Positions 43,745 to 51,464 of a stretch of 64,000 nucleotides of DNA are shown here, one piece after another. The notes beneath the pieces are model-generated. The model ran no database searches. It was not told where the DNA came from and saw only the letters and a list, made by a program, of their open reading frames with translations. The position numbers and the translations under genes are program-made. The stretch comes from PNAI01 sp035501735 (GTDB lineage: Bacteria > Pseudomonadota > Alphaproteobacteria > Rhizobiales > Xanthobacteraceae), in contig DATJVR010000034.1 in NCBI GenBank assembly GCA_035501735.1, positions 1 through 64,000 of the forward strand, written 5' to 3'. How positions within the stretch are numbered: the first letter of the stretch is position 1; every line of letters starts with the position of its first letter.

Positions 43745-44224
43745 ATGACGCATTACAGCCAACACGCTCATCTGAAATATTCGGCAACGCAACTATTTGA
43801 TTTGGTCGCAGACGTCGGTAGCTATCCAGAGTTTGTGCCGTGGGTCATCGCGGCGCGCATTCAACGGCGACAGGAGAATACGGTCTGGGTGGATATGACG
43901 ATGGGTACAAGTTTTCTGCGCAGGCGATTTTCAACGGTAGCGCAGCTTAATCGACCGCGTCGAATCGACATCAGCAGCCATGATCCCATGTTCGAGCGGT
44001 TTGAACAGCAGTGGAAATTCGAACCTTTGGACGATGGCGGCACGGATGTCGAATATCGTGTCGAATACGATTTTCGATCGCGCTTGCTGCAAATGTTGAT
44101 CGGAACAACCGTGGCAGAACAGGCCGAAACAATGGTGGCTGCCTTCAGACACCGAGCGCAACGATTATACGGAGCTTCCCTATCGGCGTCGCCCGCTCGG
44201 CACGACAAGCCCGGTATTCGCTGA
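43745..44224 (+). CDS. RatA/Coq10-like START-domain protein
   Basis: A 159-residue protein of the polyketide-cyclase/START superfamily, in the group holding Coq10 and RatA (HYSQHAHLKYSATQLFDLVADVGSYPEFVPW is the typical opening). Coq10-type members bind ubiquinone or its precursors and help place it in the respiratory chain; RatA was described as a ribosome-binding toxin in E. coli, a role not generally transferable. The ATG at 43745 begins directly at the conserved part. It is about 120 bp after the MFS gene and convergent with the DUF2892 gene. Its nearness to a MenA-like prenyltransferase suggests a quinone-related role. Confidence 0.85.
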   Translation: MTHYSQHAHLKYSATQLFDLVADVGSYPEFVPWVIAARIQRRQENTVWVDMTMGTSFLRRRFSTVAQLNRPRRIDISSHDPMFERFEQQWKFEPLDDGGTDVEYRVEYDFRSRLLQMLIGTTVAEQAETMVAAFRHRAQRLYGASLSASPARHDKPGIR

Positions 44225-44262
44225 TCGAAAACCGGCCTTTGCGGACTGGCGGCTGGTCAGGT

Positions 44263-44823
44263 TCAAGCGTGTTTTGCGTGTCCGCTGACGCAGACGGGGG
44301 ACAATGCGCACCTGTCACAACGACCCGAAGGCATCGAGTCGGGATTCAGGCGTGGTTCCGCGCCGAGCAAGTACAAGGCATTGGCCATGATGCAATAGCC
44401 TGTTGCGGCAAACCAAACCATTGCGCCGCCGACGAAGATCGTGAAGAGGGTCCACCATGGGCTATGCGCCAGCACCAAAACCGATGCGACGGAAATATTG
44501 ATTCCGACCGCAAGGTAGATGCGTCGTTCCAGATACCAGCGATCCGTCTGCATGAAATACAAATTCCAGCGCATCGGGGTATGGTCCCCGAGCATTGGCG
44601 TAAAGCCGAACAGCCGCAGCAGATTGCCTATCGGACAGAATCCGGTGAGGGAGACATTGATAGAGATGAGCCCGGTCGCTGTTACGGCCAATATCCACAG
44701 CGGCTGTACGAGAAGCGCCAACGCCGTGCCGGTCAGCAGCACGATGCCCGCAATCAGCCAGACGCTCCGTTCGATATACCAGCGATGCGTCGGAACAATA
44801 TACACGCCCGTGCGTACTGCCAT
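44263..44823 (-). CDS. Membrane protein with two DUF2892-type domains
   Basis: A 186-residue membrane protein made of two copies of the DUF2892 hairpin. The first (RSVWLIAGIVLLTGTALA to GFCPIGNLLRLFG) and second (RRIYLAVGINISVASVLV to GYCIMANALYLLGAEPR) each carry two hydrophobic helices and one cysteine. DUF2892 domains also occur at the C terminus of YgaP-type rhodaneses, often near sulfur or redox proteins. A cysteine-rich tail follows (CDRCALSPVCVSGHAKHA). Start ATG 44823 has GAGG seven bases upstream. Function unknown. Confidence 0.8.
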   Translation of the reverse strand: MAVRTGVYIVPTHRWYIERSVWLIAGIVLLTGTALALLVQPLWILAVTATGLISINVSLTGFCPIGNLLRLFGFTPMLGDHTPMRWNLYFMQTDRWYLERRIYLAVGINISVASVLVLAHSPWWTLFTIFVGGAMVWFAATGYCIMANALYLLGAEPRLNPDSMPSGRCDRCALSPVCVSGHAKHA

Positions 44824-44947
44824 GCTCGGCCTCAAGAAACTGGTGCAACAAAGCAGTCGATGCAATGTAGCAGATTGTCATTGCGTGGGCCAGAACGAAG
44901 GAAGCTTAAGCGCAGATTGTGCTGCCGCTGACGAGCGGTTTTTCGAC

Positions 44948-45823
44948 TCAAAGTAATAGTCCGAGACACAGGAAGACTGCGAACAGAAATTGAACCTGCA
45001 CAGTCTGGACGAGAATTTGATTGAAAACCGGGCCGCGCGGCTCGTGGGCAAAGCGATAAATCACCAGGAGCGCCGGCGGCAATGTCAGCAGGGCCGGCCA
45101 TACATGACCAGCAGACAGCGCATCACGCAGCGGCATGAGCAATGCAAAGGGAAGCAACATCAGCCCAGCAAAAATCCAACTCGTTGCCGTGGGCCCAGCC
45201 AGAATCGCCAACGTTTTTCGCCCGGCTCGCGCGTCGGTTTTGGCATCACGGTGATTGTTGACCAGCAGAACCGCACTCGTCAGCGAGCCGATCGCAATGC
45301 CAGTGATGATCGGGGCCGAATCAAGTTCCGCAGTACAGAGCCAATATGTGCCGCAGACCGCGCCCAAGCCGAAAAACGCCATGACAAATGCTTCTCCGAG
45401 CGGGGTATAGGCGATCGGCAGCGGGCCGCCCGTGTAGGCCCAACCGGACAGAATCGACAATAGTCCGAGGAGCAGGATCGGCCAGCCTCCGATGAATATG
45501 AGATAAAGTCCCATGAGCGCGGCGATGCCAAAGCAGACGAGCGCGCCGAATTTGACCTCCTGGGCGCTCAATAAACCCGACGCTGTCACTCGCGGTGGTC
45601 CGAGGCGCTCTGGCCCGTCACCGCCGCGCACGGAATCAACCGCATCATTGTGCAGATTGGTTCCGATCTGAATGCAAACACTGGCGACAAACGCCGCCAA
45701 GACTGCCAGCCAAAGAATCCTTCTTTCCATCGCCCAGGCGACTGTGGTGCCGACTGCCACCGGTGCCGCCGAAAGAGTGAGCGTGCGTGGCCGCGCCCCC
45801 ATGATCCAGGACGATAGATTCAT
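44948..45823 (-). CDS. MenA-like prenyltransferase (UbiA superfamily)
   Basis: A 291-residue membrane prenyltransferase with about nine hydrophobic segments. The first aspartate motif is NLHNDAVDSVRGGD and the second NNHRDAKTDARAGRKTL, both matching MenA, which attaches a polyprenyl chain to 1,4-dihydroxy-2-naphthoate in menaquinone synthesis. Alphaproteobacteria of this kind normally use ubiquinone and lack the men pathway, and no other men gene is here, so the aromatic substrate is uncertain. It is divergent from a NapC-type quinol dehydrogenase and pentahaem cytochrome, which hints at a special quinone pool. Confidence 0.85.
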   Translation of the reverse strand: MNLSSWIMGARPRTLTLSAAPVAVGTTVAWAMERRILWLAVLAAFVASVCIQIGTNLHNDAVDSVRGGDGPERLGPPRVTASGLLSAQEVKFGALVCFGIAALMGLYLIFIGGWPILLLGLLSILSGWAYTGGPLPIAYTPLGEAFVMAFFGLGAVCGTYWLCTAELDSAPIITGIAIGSLTSAVLLVNNHRDAKTDARAGRKTLAILAGPTATSWIFAGLMLLPFALLMPLRDALSAGHVWPALLTLPPALLVIYRFAHEPRGPVFNQILVQTVQVQFLFAVFLCLGLLL

Positions 45824-46015
45824 GACAATGAGTGGCGTGCAATCGACACGGAGGATTTACTCTGTGCAGGTATCCGTAAGATTACGAGGGATCGGTATCC
45901 TTCCCCGTTGAATCGACGTAAGTTAGCAGTACACTTGAAAGTGGCAACCATCGATGGAGGTGCGGTTGATTCGAGGTCGCCATGACAGGCGTTTTGCATC
46001 TTTAGGAATACCACG
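45824..46015. other. Divergent intergenic region between menA-like and NapC-type genes
   Basis: About 190 bases with no gene. It contains an imperfect inverted repeat (ACGAGGGAT with ATCCTTCCCCGT around 45885-45910) and one FixK-like half site (TTGATTCGAGG near 45965) but no full TTGA-N6-TCAA box. AGGA stands before the NapC-type ATG. Confidence 0.35.
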
Positions 46016-46594
46016 ATGCGGCAACGGCGACGGTTGGCATTTGCTGCGCCAGTGATAGCAGGCGCGATCGTTGGAGCGATTGCCATAATTGTGTCGGTTG
46101 AAGGCAATCGACATACTTCGACGGACTCATTTTGCACTTCGTGCCACGCCATGGCTAGTCTGGCGGCGGATTCGAATTTCAAACAGTCCGTGCATCGCAG
46201 CAATTCCGCGGGCGTGCGGGCAAGCTGCGGGAATTGTCACATCCCAGCGACCAATTGGTTCGTCGAGACTTACACGCACGTCATCAAGGGTACCAAAGAC
46301 GTGATTGCTCAAATTTCTCACAATTATGACGACGCCGCCGTTTGGGAAGCGCGGCGCAAGCAGCTTGCGGATTTTGTGCGCGAGGAAATGAGATCGCAGG
46401 ACAGCGTCACCTGCCGTTCTTGTCATGATGCGACTGTCGTGCATCCGGCGAGCGAGCGTGGCCGTGCCGCGCATGCGCTCTTGCTGGAAGGCCGAATGAC
46501 CTGCATCGATTGTCATTTCAACTTGGTCCACGCGCCGGTACCGCCCGGCACGAGTTTTATTCACGGGTCCGGTCTTGGCCGGCAAACACAATGA
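46016..46594 (+). CDS. NapC/NirT-type tetrahaem cytochrome c
   Basis: A 192-residue membrane-anchored cytochrome. One N-terminal helix (FAAPVIAGAIVGAIAIIVSV) is followed by four C-x-x-C-H motifs (CTSCH, CGNCH, CRSCH, CIDCH), the hallmark of NapC/NirT/NrfH proteins. These take electrons from the quinol pool and hand them to a periplasmic reductase. IPATNWFVETYTHVIKGTKDV between haems 2 and 3 is typical of the family. The next gene, 29 bp downstream, is a pentahaem cytochrome that is the obvious partner. No nap, nir or nrf gene is nearby, so the final acceptor is unknown. Confidence 0.93.
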   Translation: MRQRRRLAFAAPVIAGAIVGAIAIIVSVEGNRHTSTDSFCTSCHAMASLAADSNFKQSVHRSNSAGVRASCGNCHIPATNWFVETYTHVIKGTKDVIAQISHNYDDAAVWEARRKQLADFVREEMRSQDSVTCRSCHDATVVHPASERGRAAHALLLEGRMTCIDCHFNLVHAPVPPGTSFIHGSGLGRQTQ

Positions 46595-46623
46595 GAAATT
46601 CGGATTAGTTTGGAGGTTTGACA

Positions 46624-47799
46624 ATGGAACCGTCAAAGCGAAACTGGGCGAAGACCGTCGTCCTTCTTGCGGCGGCCGGTTCATCATCCGCGCTTTCAAT
46701 CGGACTGGTATTGCTGGTAAGCGGAACGCCGCTTGCCCAAGACAGTACTCCGGCAACTCCGACGGCGCCGCCTGGCTTCACCGCGAATACGGAAATTCCG
46801 TTCTATTCCGATTGGGCAAGTTCGCCTCATGCCAGCCGCGCAGCGGAAGCTTTCAATCATTGGAACAAGGAAGGCGTAATTCCGGTCGAATGCGCGAGAT
46901 GTCACTCGACGCCGGGTTTTCTCGATTATTTGGGAGCGGATGGAAGCGCCATCGGCGTTGTCGACCATCCTGCACCGGTCGGTACCGTCATTACCTGCAT
47001 CGCCTGTCACAACAACAAGACGCGCCAGTTGACGACGGTCGTGTTTCCGTCCGGGCTCAAGGTCGAGAACCTAGGCGCCAACGCGCGCTGTATGACATGT
47101 CATCAGGGCGTTGAATCGACTGTAAGCATGAACAAGGCGATTGCGGGTCTTGCCGAAGATACACCGGAACCCAAGATTCAGTTTCTCAATGTCCATTACC
47201 GCGCCGCGGGCGCTACTCTGATGGGCACTTTGGCGCGTGTCGCGTACGAATATCCGGGTAAGACTTACGCCGGACGTTTACAGCATCGCGAGCCGTATAC
47301 GAGCTGTACGACCTGCCACGACCTGCACACCGTTGCCGTCAAGGTGTCCGACTGCGCCGCGTGTCACAAGGAAGTCAGCGACAAGGCATCGCTGCACCTT
47401 ATCCGGGTCAGCAAGGTCGATTACGACGGCAACGGCAATGCCAACGAAGGAATCGCGCAGGAGATCGATCATCTTCGCGAGCGTCTGTTGACCGCGATCA
47501 TGGCTTACGCCAAGTCCGTCGCCGGTAAGCCGATCGTCTATAATCTCGATGTCTATCCGTATTTCTTCATCGATACGAACAACAACGGCGTCGCAGATAA
47601 GGACGAGATTCGATTTCCCAATAAGTACAATGCATGGACGCCGCGCCTACTCAAAGCCGCATACAATTATCAGTTTGTGACGAAAGATCCCGGCGCGTTC
47701 GCTCACAACCCGACCTACACGCTGCAGATACTCTATGACTCGATCAGCGATTTGGGAGTGAAAACTCCGGTCGATATGACGAAGGCCAAGCGTCCCTGA
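46624..47799 (+). CDS. Exported pentahaem cytochrome c with EF-hand-like loops
   Basis: A 391-residue protein with a signal peptide or anchor (LSIGLVLLVSGTPLAQ) and five C-x-x-C-H motifs (CARCH, CIACH, CMTCH, CTTCH, CAACH), all in the N-terminal two thirds. The C-terminal third has no haem but two calcium-loop-like stretches (DYDGNGNANEG and DTNNNGVADKDE). I do not recognise it as NrfA, Otr, Hao or any named octahaem enzyme; it resembles uncharacterised multihaem cytochromes paired with NapC-type donors. GGAGG seven bases before ATG 46624 fixes the start. It is probably a terminal reductase or electron conduit; the substrate is unknown. Confidence 0.85.
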   Translation: MEPSKRNWAKTVVLLAAAGSSSALSIGLVLLVSGTPLAQDSTPATPTAPPGFTANTEIPFYSDWASSPHASRAAEAFNHWNKEGVIPVECARCHSTPGFLDYLGADGSAIGVVDHPAPVGTVITCIACHNNKTRQLTTVVFPSGLKVENLGANARCMTCHQGVESTVSMNKAIAGLAEDTPEPKIQFLNVHYRAAGATLMGTLARVAYEYPGKTYAGRLQHREPYTSCTTCHDLHTVAVKVSDCAACHKEVSDKASLHLIRVSKVDYDGNGNANEGIAQEIDHLRERLLTAIMAYAKSVAGKPIVYNLDVYPYFFIDTNNNGVADKDEIRFPNKYNAWTPRLLKAAYNYQFVTKDPGAFAHNPTYTLQILYDSISDLGVKTPVDMTKAKRP

Positions 47800-47851
47800 T
47801 GACGTCGTCCGGATCTTTTTATCGTAAAACGAACTGTCGGATACGAGGGCT

Positions 47852-49084
47852 TTAATTCGGTTGCGGCACTTGGCCGACGGTGGGTGCGATTCGTCGGGTT
47901 GCGGCAAGACCAGCGAGCGCAAGGGTCGTGAAGACCGCGCCTGCCAGAAAGGTGGCCCGAGAGCCGATAGTATCCCAAAGCGCTCCAGCGAGAATGCTCG
48001 CGGCAAGCAGGGCCAATCCGATCAGCAGGTTGAAAAGGCCGTAGGCCGTGCCTCGTAATTCCAGGGGAGCCGTGTCCGCGACGAGGGTCGCGAGCAGTCC
48101 CTGGGTGAAACCCAGGTGCAGTCCCCACAAGGCCACGCCGACTGCCACGCCCGCGATACTGCCCGTGAATGCGAGAACGAGATCCGCCGCAACCAGAATT
48201 CCGAAGCCCAGGCCAAGAACAGCGATGCGGTTGGCGCGGTCCGACAGAGCTCCGGCAGGATACGCAGCGAACGCATAAACAACATTCATCAGCACCAAGA
48301 CCATTGGCACGAGCATCACAGGCAGTCCGACAGACTGTGCCTGAAGGATCAGGAAGGCTTCACTGAAGCGCGCAAAGGAGAATAGCACCGCAATACCAAC
48401 GACCCACCAGTAGGCCAAGCCAAAGCGCCTCAGTTCCGCGAGGCTGAGAGGTGCGCGCACCTTTCGCAACCTCGGAGGGCGTTCCGGCTCGTGAACGGCA
48501 AAAATAAGCAACCCTACGCACAGAAACGCCGGCACAACGGCAAACCAGAACACGGCATGAAAGTCATCGGCGGTGAGCCACATCAGCCCAATCGCCAACG
48601 CCGGTCCCAAGAATGCACCGACGGTATCGAGCGACTGCCGGAGACCGAAGCTCGCGCCGCGCAGATGCGTAGGCGCAATATCAGCCACCAGTGCGTCCCG
48701 TGGGGCTCCCCTGATACCCTTTCCGATACGGTCAATGAACCGCGCCGCCACCAGCCAGCCCACGGACGATGCAAGGGGAAATATCGGTTTGGTGAATGCT
48801 GACAAACCATAGCCGATGACAGCAAGCAGTTTGCGCCTGCCCAACCAGTCCGAGATCGAGCCGGAAAACACCTTCGTGATCGAGGCTGTGGCTTCTGCAA
48901 TGCCTTCGATAAAGCCAACGGTGACCATCGTCGTGCCAAGGACGGAAACGAGGTAGACCGGCAGCAGCGCGTGAATGATTTCCGAGGAAACATCCATCAG
49001 TAACGAGACAAATCCGAGAGCCCAGATGGCCGGGGGAATCTCGCGGAGCTGGGAAAAATGAGAGGTCGCCGTATTGTTCTGCAC
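47852..49084 (-). CDS. Major facilitator superfamily transporter
   Basis: A 410-residue, twelve-helix MFS carrier. The loop between helices 2 and 3 reads GSISDWLGRRKLLAVIG (the G-x3-D-R/x-G-R-R signature), and the central loop is long and charged (HEPERPPRLRKVRAPLS). The family opening FVSLLMDVSSEIIHALLPVYL is common in uncharacterised bacterial drug- or metabolite-exporters. It is convergent with the pentahaem cytochrome gene, 52 bp apart. No ligand can be assigned. Confidence 0.85.
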   Translation of the reverse strand: MQNNTATSHFSQLREIPPAIWALGFVSLLMDVSSEIIHALLPVYLVSVLGTTMVTVGFIEGIAEATASITKVFSGSISDWLGRRKLLAVIGYGLSAFTKPIFPLASSVGWLVAARFIDRIGKGIRGAPRDALVADIAPTHLRGASFGLRQSLDTVGAFLGPALAIGLMWLTADDFHAVFWFAVVPAFLCVGLLIFAVHEPERPPRLRKVRAPLSLAELRRFGLAYWWVVGIAVLFSFARFSEAFLILQAQSVGLPVMLVPMVLVLMNVVYAFAAYPAGALSDRANRIAVLGLGFGILVAADLVLAFTGSIAGVAVGVALWGLHLGFTQGLLATLVADTAPLELRGTAYGLFNLLIGLALLAASILAGALWDTIGSRATFLAGAVFTTLALAGLAATRRIAPTVGQVPQPN

Positions 49085-49275
49085 TGACGCAGCCTATCGT
49101 TCTCAGTGTGAGAAGCAAGGCTAAGGCAGTCTGTCACTGGCGCTGAATCGCCTATCAAGGATGTCTGCATCCACTTGGCATTCGAGCCCGACACTGAGCA
49201 TCAAGATATTCCCGTGATGGGAACGACACCGTGAATCATCGGTGCATCAATGCCAATTTTTTTGTATTGTAACCC
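49085..49275. other. Intergenic region with no recognised gene
   Basis: About 190 bases that hold the promoter of the leftward MFS gene and the end of the guanidine-type operon. Short inverted repeats (TTCCC-GTGAT-GGGAA near 49212 and CACCG with CGGTG near 49230-49247) are weak terminator candidates. No FixK box is complete here. Confidence 0.3.
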
Positions 49276-49767
49276 CTACCTCACAAGACGCTCGCTGATT
49301 TGCTTTAGCGTCAATGGACGCAGCGCATCCCCGTCGAAATAAACAAAACGCAGCCGGCGTCGGCGGGCGACATGCGAGGCGGGAAGGGGATCGTATCGGA
49401 AGGTCTTGCCGCCAAGATGCGGCATGACCGCCCCCACGTCGGCGATAAATTCGGTTTCCACCCGCAGCAGCGAAAACTTCCTGCCGTCTGCAAGATCGAT
49501 CTCGAAGGGGACATGCGCGAGGCGCAGGAAGCTGGTCGGGTCGGTCGCGGCCGTGAAGCCCTCGATGAACGCCGCCTCGACGAGATCAACATCCGGCTCG
49601 GAGTGGTCATGATCCGCGTGCGGTGGCTCGCCGCGATGCGGGGTCTGCCATTGCGCCACCTTTCCAGGCGGACGCTGATGGTTATGGCCGGCGCCGGCAC
49701 TTTCGGCATGCGTGGAGCCATTGTGATGATGGTCGTCGTGATCGTGATGATAGTGCTTGCCGTGCAT
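49276..49767 (-). CDS. Histidine-rich protein coupled to the ureohydrolase gene
   Basis: A 163-residue protein in two parts. The first 60 residues are a disordered, strongly histidine-rich tail (HGKHYHHDHDDHHHNGS, later HADHDHSE). The rest (about 65-163) is a compact domain I cannot name (FEIDLADGRKFSLLRVETEF, RRRRLRFVYFDGDALRPLTL). GAGG six bases before ATG 49767 overlaps the stop region of the ureohydrolase gene, so translation is coupled. Histidine tails of this kind are seen in nickel or zinc storage and delivery proteins such as HypB and UreE, so a metallochaperone for the neighbouring enzyme (or urease) is a reasonable inference. Confidence 0.78.
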   Translation of the reverse strand: MHGKHYHHDHDDHHHNGSTHAESAGAGHNHQRPPGKVAQWQTPHRGEPPHADHDHSEPDVDLVEAAFIEGFTAATDPTSFLRLAHVPFEIDLADGRKFSLLRVETEFIADVGAVMPHLGGKTFRYDPLPASHVARRRRLRFVYFDGDALRPLTLKQISERLVR

Positions 49768-49775
49768 GGCTTGCC

Positions 49776-50984
49776 TCAATAGCGCACAGGTTTGTCGATG
49801 ATGGTTTTCTGGCTGCCGAGTTTGCCGTGCGCGACGAGCGAGCCGAGCGCCTCCACCACCACGCGAACGCCGAACAGCGCGGTGATATCCGACGTGTCAT
49901 AGGGCGGCGAGACTTCGACCACTTCCAGCCCGCAGATGCCCTCTGCGGCCACAAGGCCCAGCAGTTTCAGCGCCTCGCGCGGCAGGAAACCGCCGGGTTC
50001 CGGCCAGCCGGTGCCTGGCACGAAGCCGCAATCGACTGAATCCACGTCGAACGAAATATACACCGCATCGGCGTCCTTCCAGGCAAGCTCGAGCGCGATC
50101 TCGGCGGTTTTCTCAAGCCCGAACGATTCGATGTCGGAAATCGTCAGCACGTTGGTCTGGCGCTTACGCGCTTCCTGCACGCCGTAGCGCGGCACCTGCC
50201 AGCCGCCGATGCCGAGTTGCACCAGGTTCGTGGCCGACACATTGGGCAAGTTCGTCGCCCAATACCAGGGCGTGGTGTGCATGCGTTCGTCGAGGTCCTT
50301 CTCCTGAATATCGATATGGCGATCGAAATGGACGATGCCGATGCGCTTGGACGTGCATTGCGCAATGCCACGCACGCAAGGAAAGCCGATCGAATGATCG
50401 CCGCCGAGCATGAGCGGCAGTGCGCCAGAAGAGAACACGTGCGCGACACCACGTGAGATCTGGTCGAAACTCTTTTCCAGGTTGGCCGGAATCGTGAATA
50501 CGTCGCCGGCATCGCACAGCGTCATCTGCTCGCGCAGGTCGACGCCGAGCTCGTAATTGTAGGGGGTGTACAGTGCCGAGATGCGACGAATTCCCTGCGG
50601 TCCAAAACGGGTGCCGGGTCGGTACGTCGTGCCGGAATCAAACGGAATGCCAAGCACGGCGGCGTCATATTTGCCGACATCGCGGACATTTTCGACATAG
50701 GGTGCCTTGAGGAAGGTATTGATGCCGGCAAAATGCGGAAGCTCGCCGCGCGAAAATGTCGGGATCGATTTATCGGTGAGACTGTCCGCGCCGGGCAGTC
50801 CCATTGAGAGCGCCCATTGCTGCTCCTTGCGCCAGCTGGCGTCCGAGAGCTTTCCTTCGGCGTCGAGCGCCTTCCAGCCCTGGGTCGCCATCTTGTCGAA
50901 ATCTGGATGGTGGCGCCGTTCGCGCCGCGGCGGCGGGAACAGGCCGGCTCCGCGTGAGCGGCGTGTCAAATGGTTCGCCATCAT
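49776..50984 (-). CDS. Ureohydrolase-family enzyme, GdmH-like (guanidine hydrolase or agmatinase)
   Basis: A 402-residue binuclear-metal ureohydrolase. The metal ligands are visible: H197 (GGDHS), D221, H223 and D225 (HFDRHIDIQ), D313 and D315 (SFDVDSVD). A long N-terminal extension of about 100 residues precedes the core, and the active-site stretch DLDERMHTTPW differs from the usual agmatinase HGT pattern; both resemble the nickel-dependent guanidine hydrolase GdmH of cyanobacteria. It overlaps the NikR-like gene by four bases (ATGA). The operon brings an ABC importer, and urea transport and urease genes lie beside it, so the product is probably urea. Agmatine or another guanidino compound remains possible. 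Confidence 0.82.
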   Translation of the reverse strand: MMANHLTRRSRGAGLFPPPRRERRHHPDFDKMATQGWKALDAEGKLSDASWRKEQQWALSMGLPGADSLTDKSIPTFSRGELPHFAGINTFLKAPYVENVRDVGKYDAAVLGIPFDSGTTYRPGTRFGPQGIRRISALYTPYNYELGVDLREQMTLCDAGDVFTIPANLEKSFDQISRGVAHVFSSGALPLMLGGDHSIGFPCVRGIAQCTSKRIGIVHFDRHIDIQEKDLDERMHTTPWYWATNLPNVSATNLVQLGIGGWQVPRYGVQEARKRQTNVLTISDIESFGLEKTAEIALELAWKDADAVYISFDVDSVDCGFVPGTGWPEPGGFLPREALKLLGLVAAEGICGLEVVEVSPPYDTSDITALFGVRVVVEALGSLVAHGKLGSQKTIIDKPVRY

Positions 50985-51436
50985 GACATCGCTCCTTGTG
51001 TCAGCCGCTCCTCGGCGATGAAAGGATGCACCTGCGGGATCAGAGATGCCACGAGATGGATCTTCCCGGATATCACACCGCGACGGGATGTCATCTCGTC
51101 AGCGATTATTTGCAGCTTGCGGGCGGCGCCCTGCACCAGAATGACTTCCATAGTCTGATTGTGCATCAGATGCACGTGAAGCGAACTGATCACTTCGTCG
51201 ATGTAGCGAACCTGCAGGTCGGCCAATTGCTTTTGCAGGCCGGCCACCGAATTATTGTAGAACAGCGCAATGATGCCGACCATCACGTCCTTGCCTCGGT
51301 CGTGGCGGTGCCCGACGACGAACTGATGCAGCATGTCATTGATGGCCTGCGAGCGGGTTTCAAAACCGCGCTCCGATATCATCTCATCAAGGTCGTGCAG
51401 CAGATTCCTAGGCAACGATATACTAATACGACTCAA
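50981..51436 (-). CDS. NikR-like ribbon-helix-helix regulator with altered nickel site
   Basis: A 151-residue NikR homologue. The DNA-binding strand and helices are SRISISLPRNLLHDLDEMI and RSQAINDMLHQFV; the C-terminal ACT-like domain follows (MVGIIALFYNN to GKIHLVASLIPQ). Of the four nickel ligands of E. coli NikR, the two in LHVH are kept, but Cys95 is threonine (HNQTMEV) and His76 aligns with valine. The first ATG lies far inside the preceding gene; a TTG at 51436, matching the usual NikR N terminus and following that gene by 28 bp, is chosen instead. A perfect palindrome of NikR-operator size stands at the operon promoter. Signal unknown. Confidence 0.8.
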   Translation of the reverse strand: MSRISISLPRNLLHDLDEMISERGFETRSQAINDMLHQFVVGHRHDRGKDVMVGIIALFYNNSVAGLQKQLADLQVRYIDEVISSLHVHLMHNQTMEVILVQGAARKLQIIADEMTSRRGVISGKIHLVASLIPQVHPFIAEERLTQGAMS

Positions 51437-51464
51437 TGGCCGGCGGGCTCCGGCGTGTGCGTGC

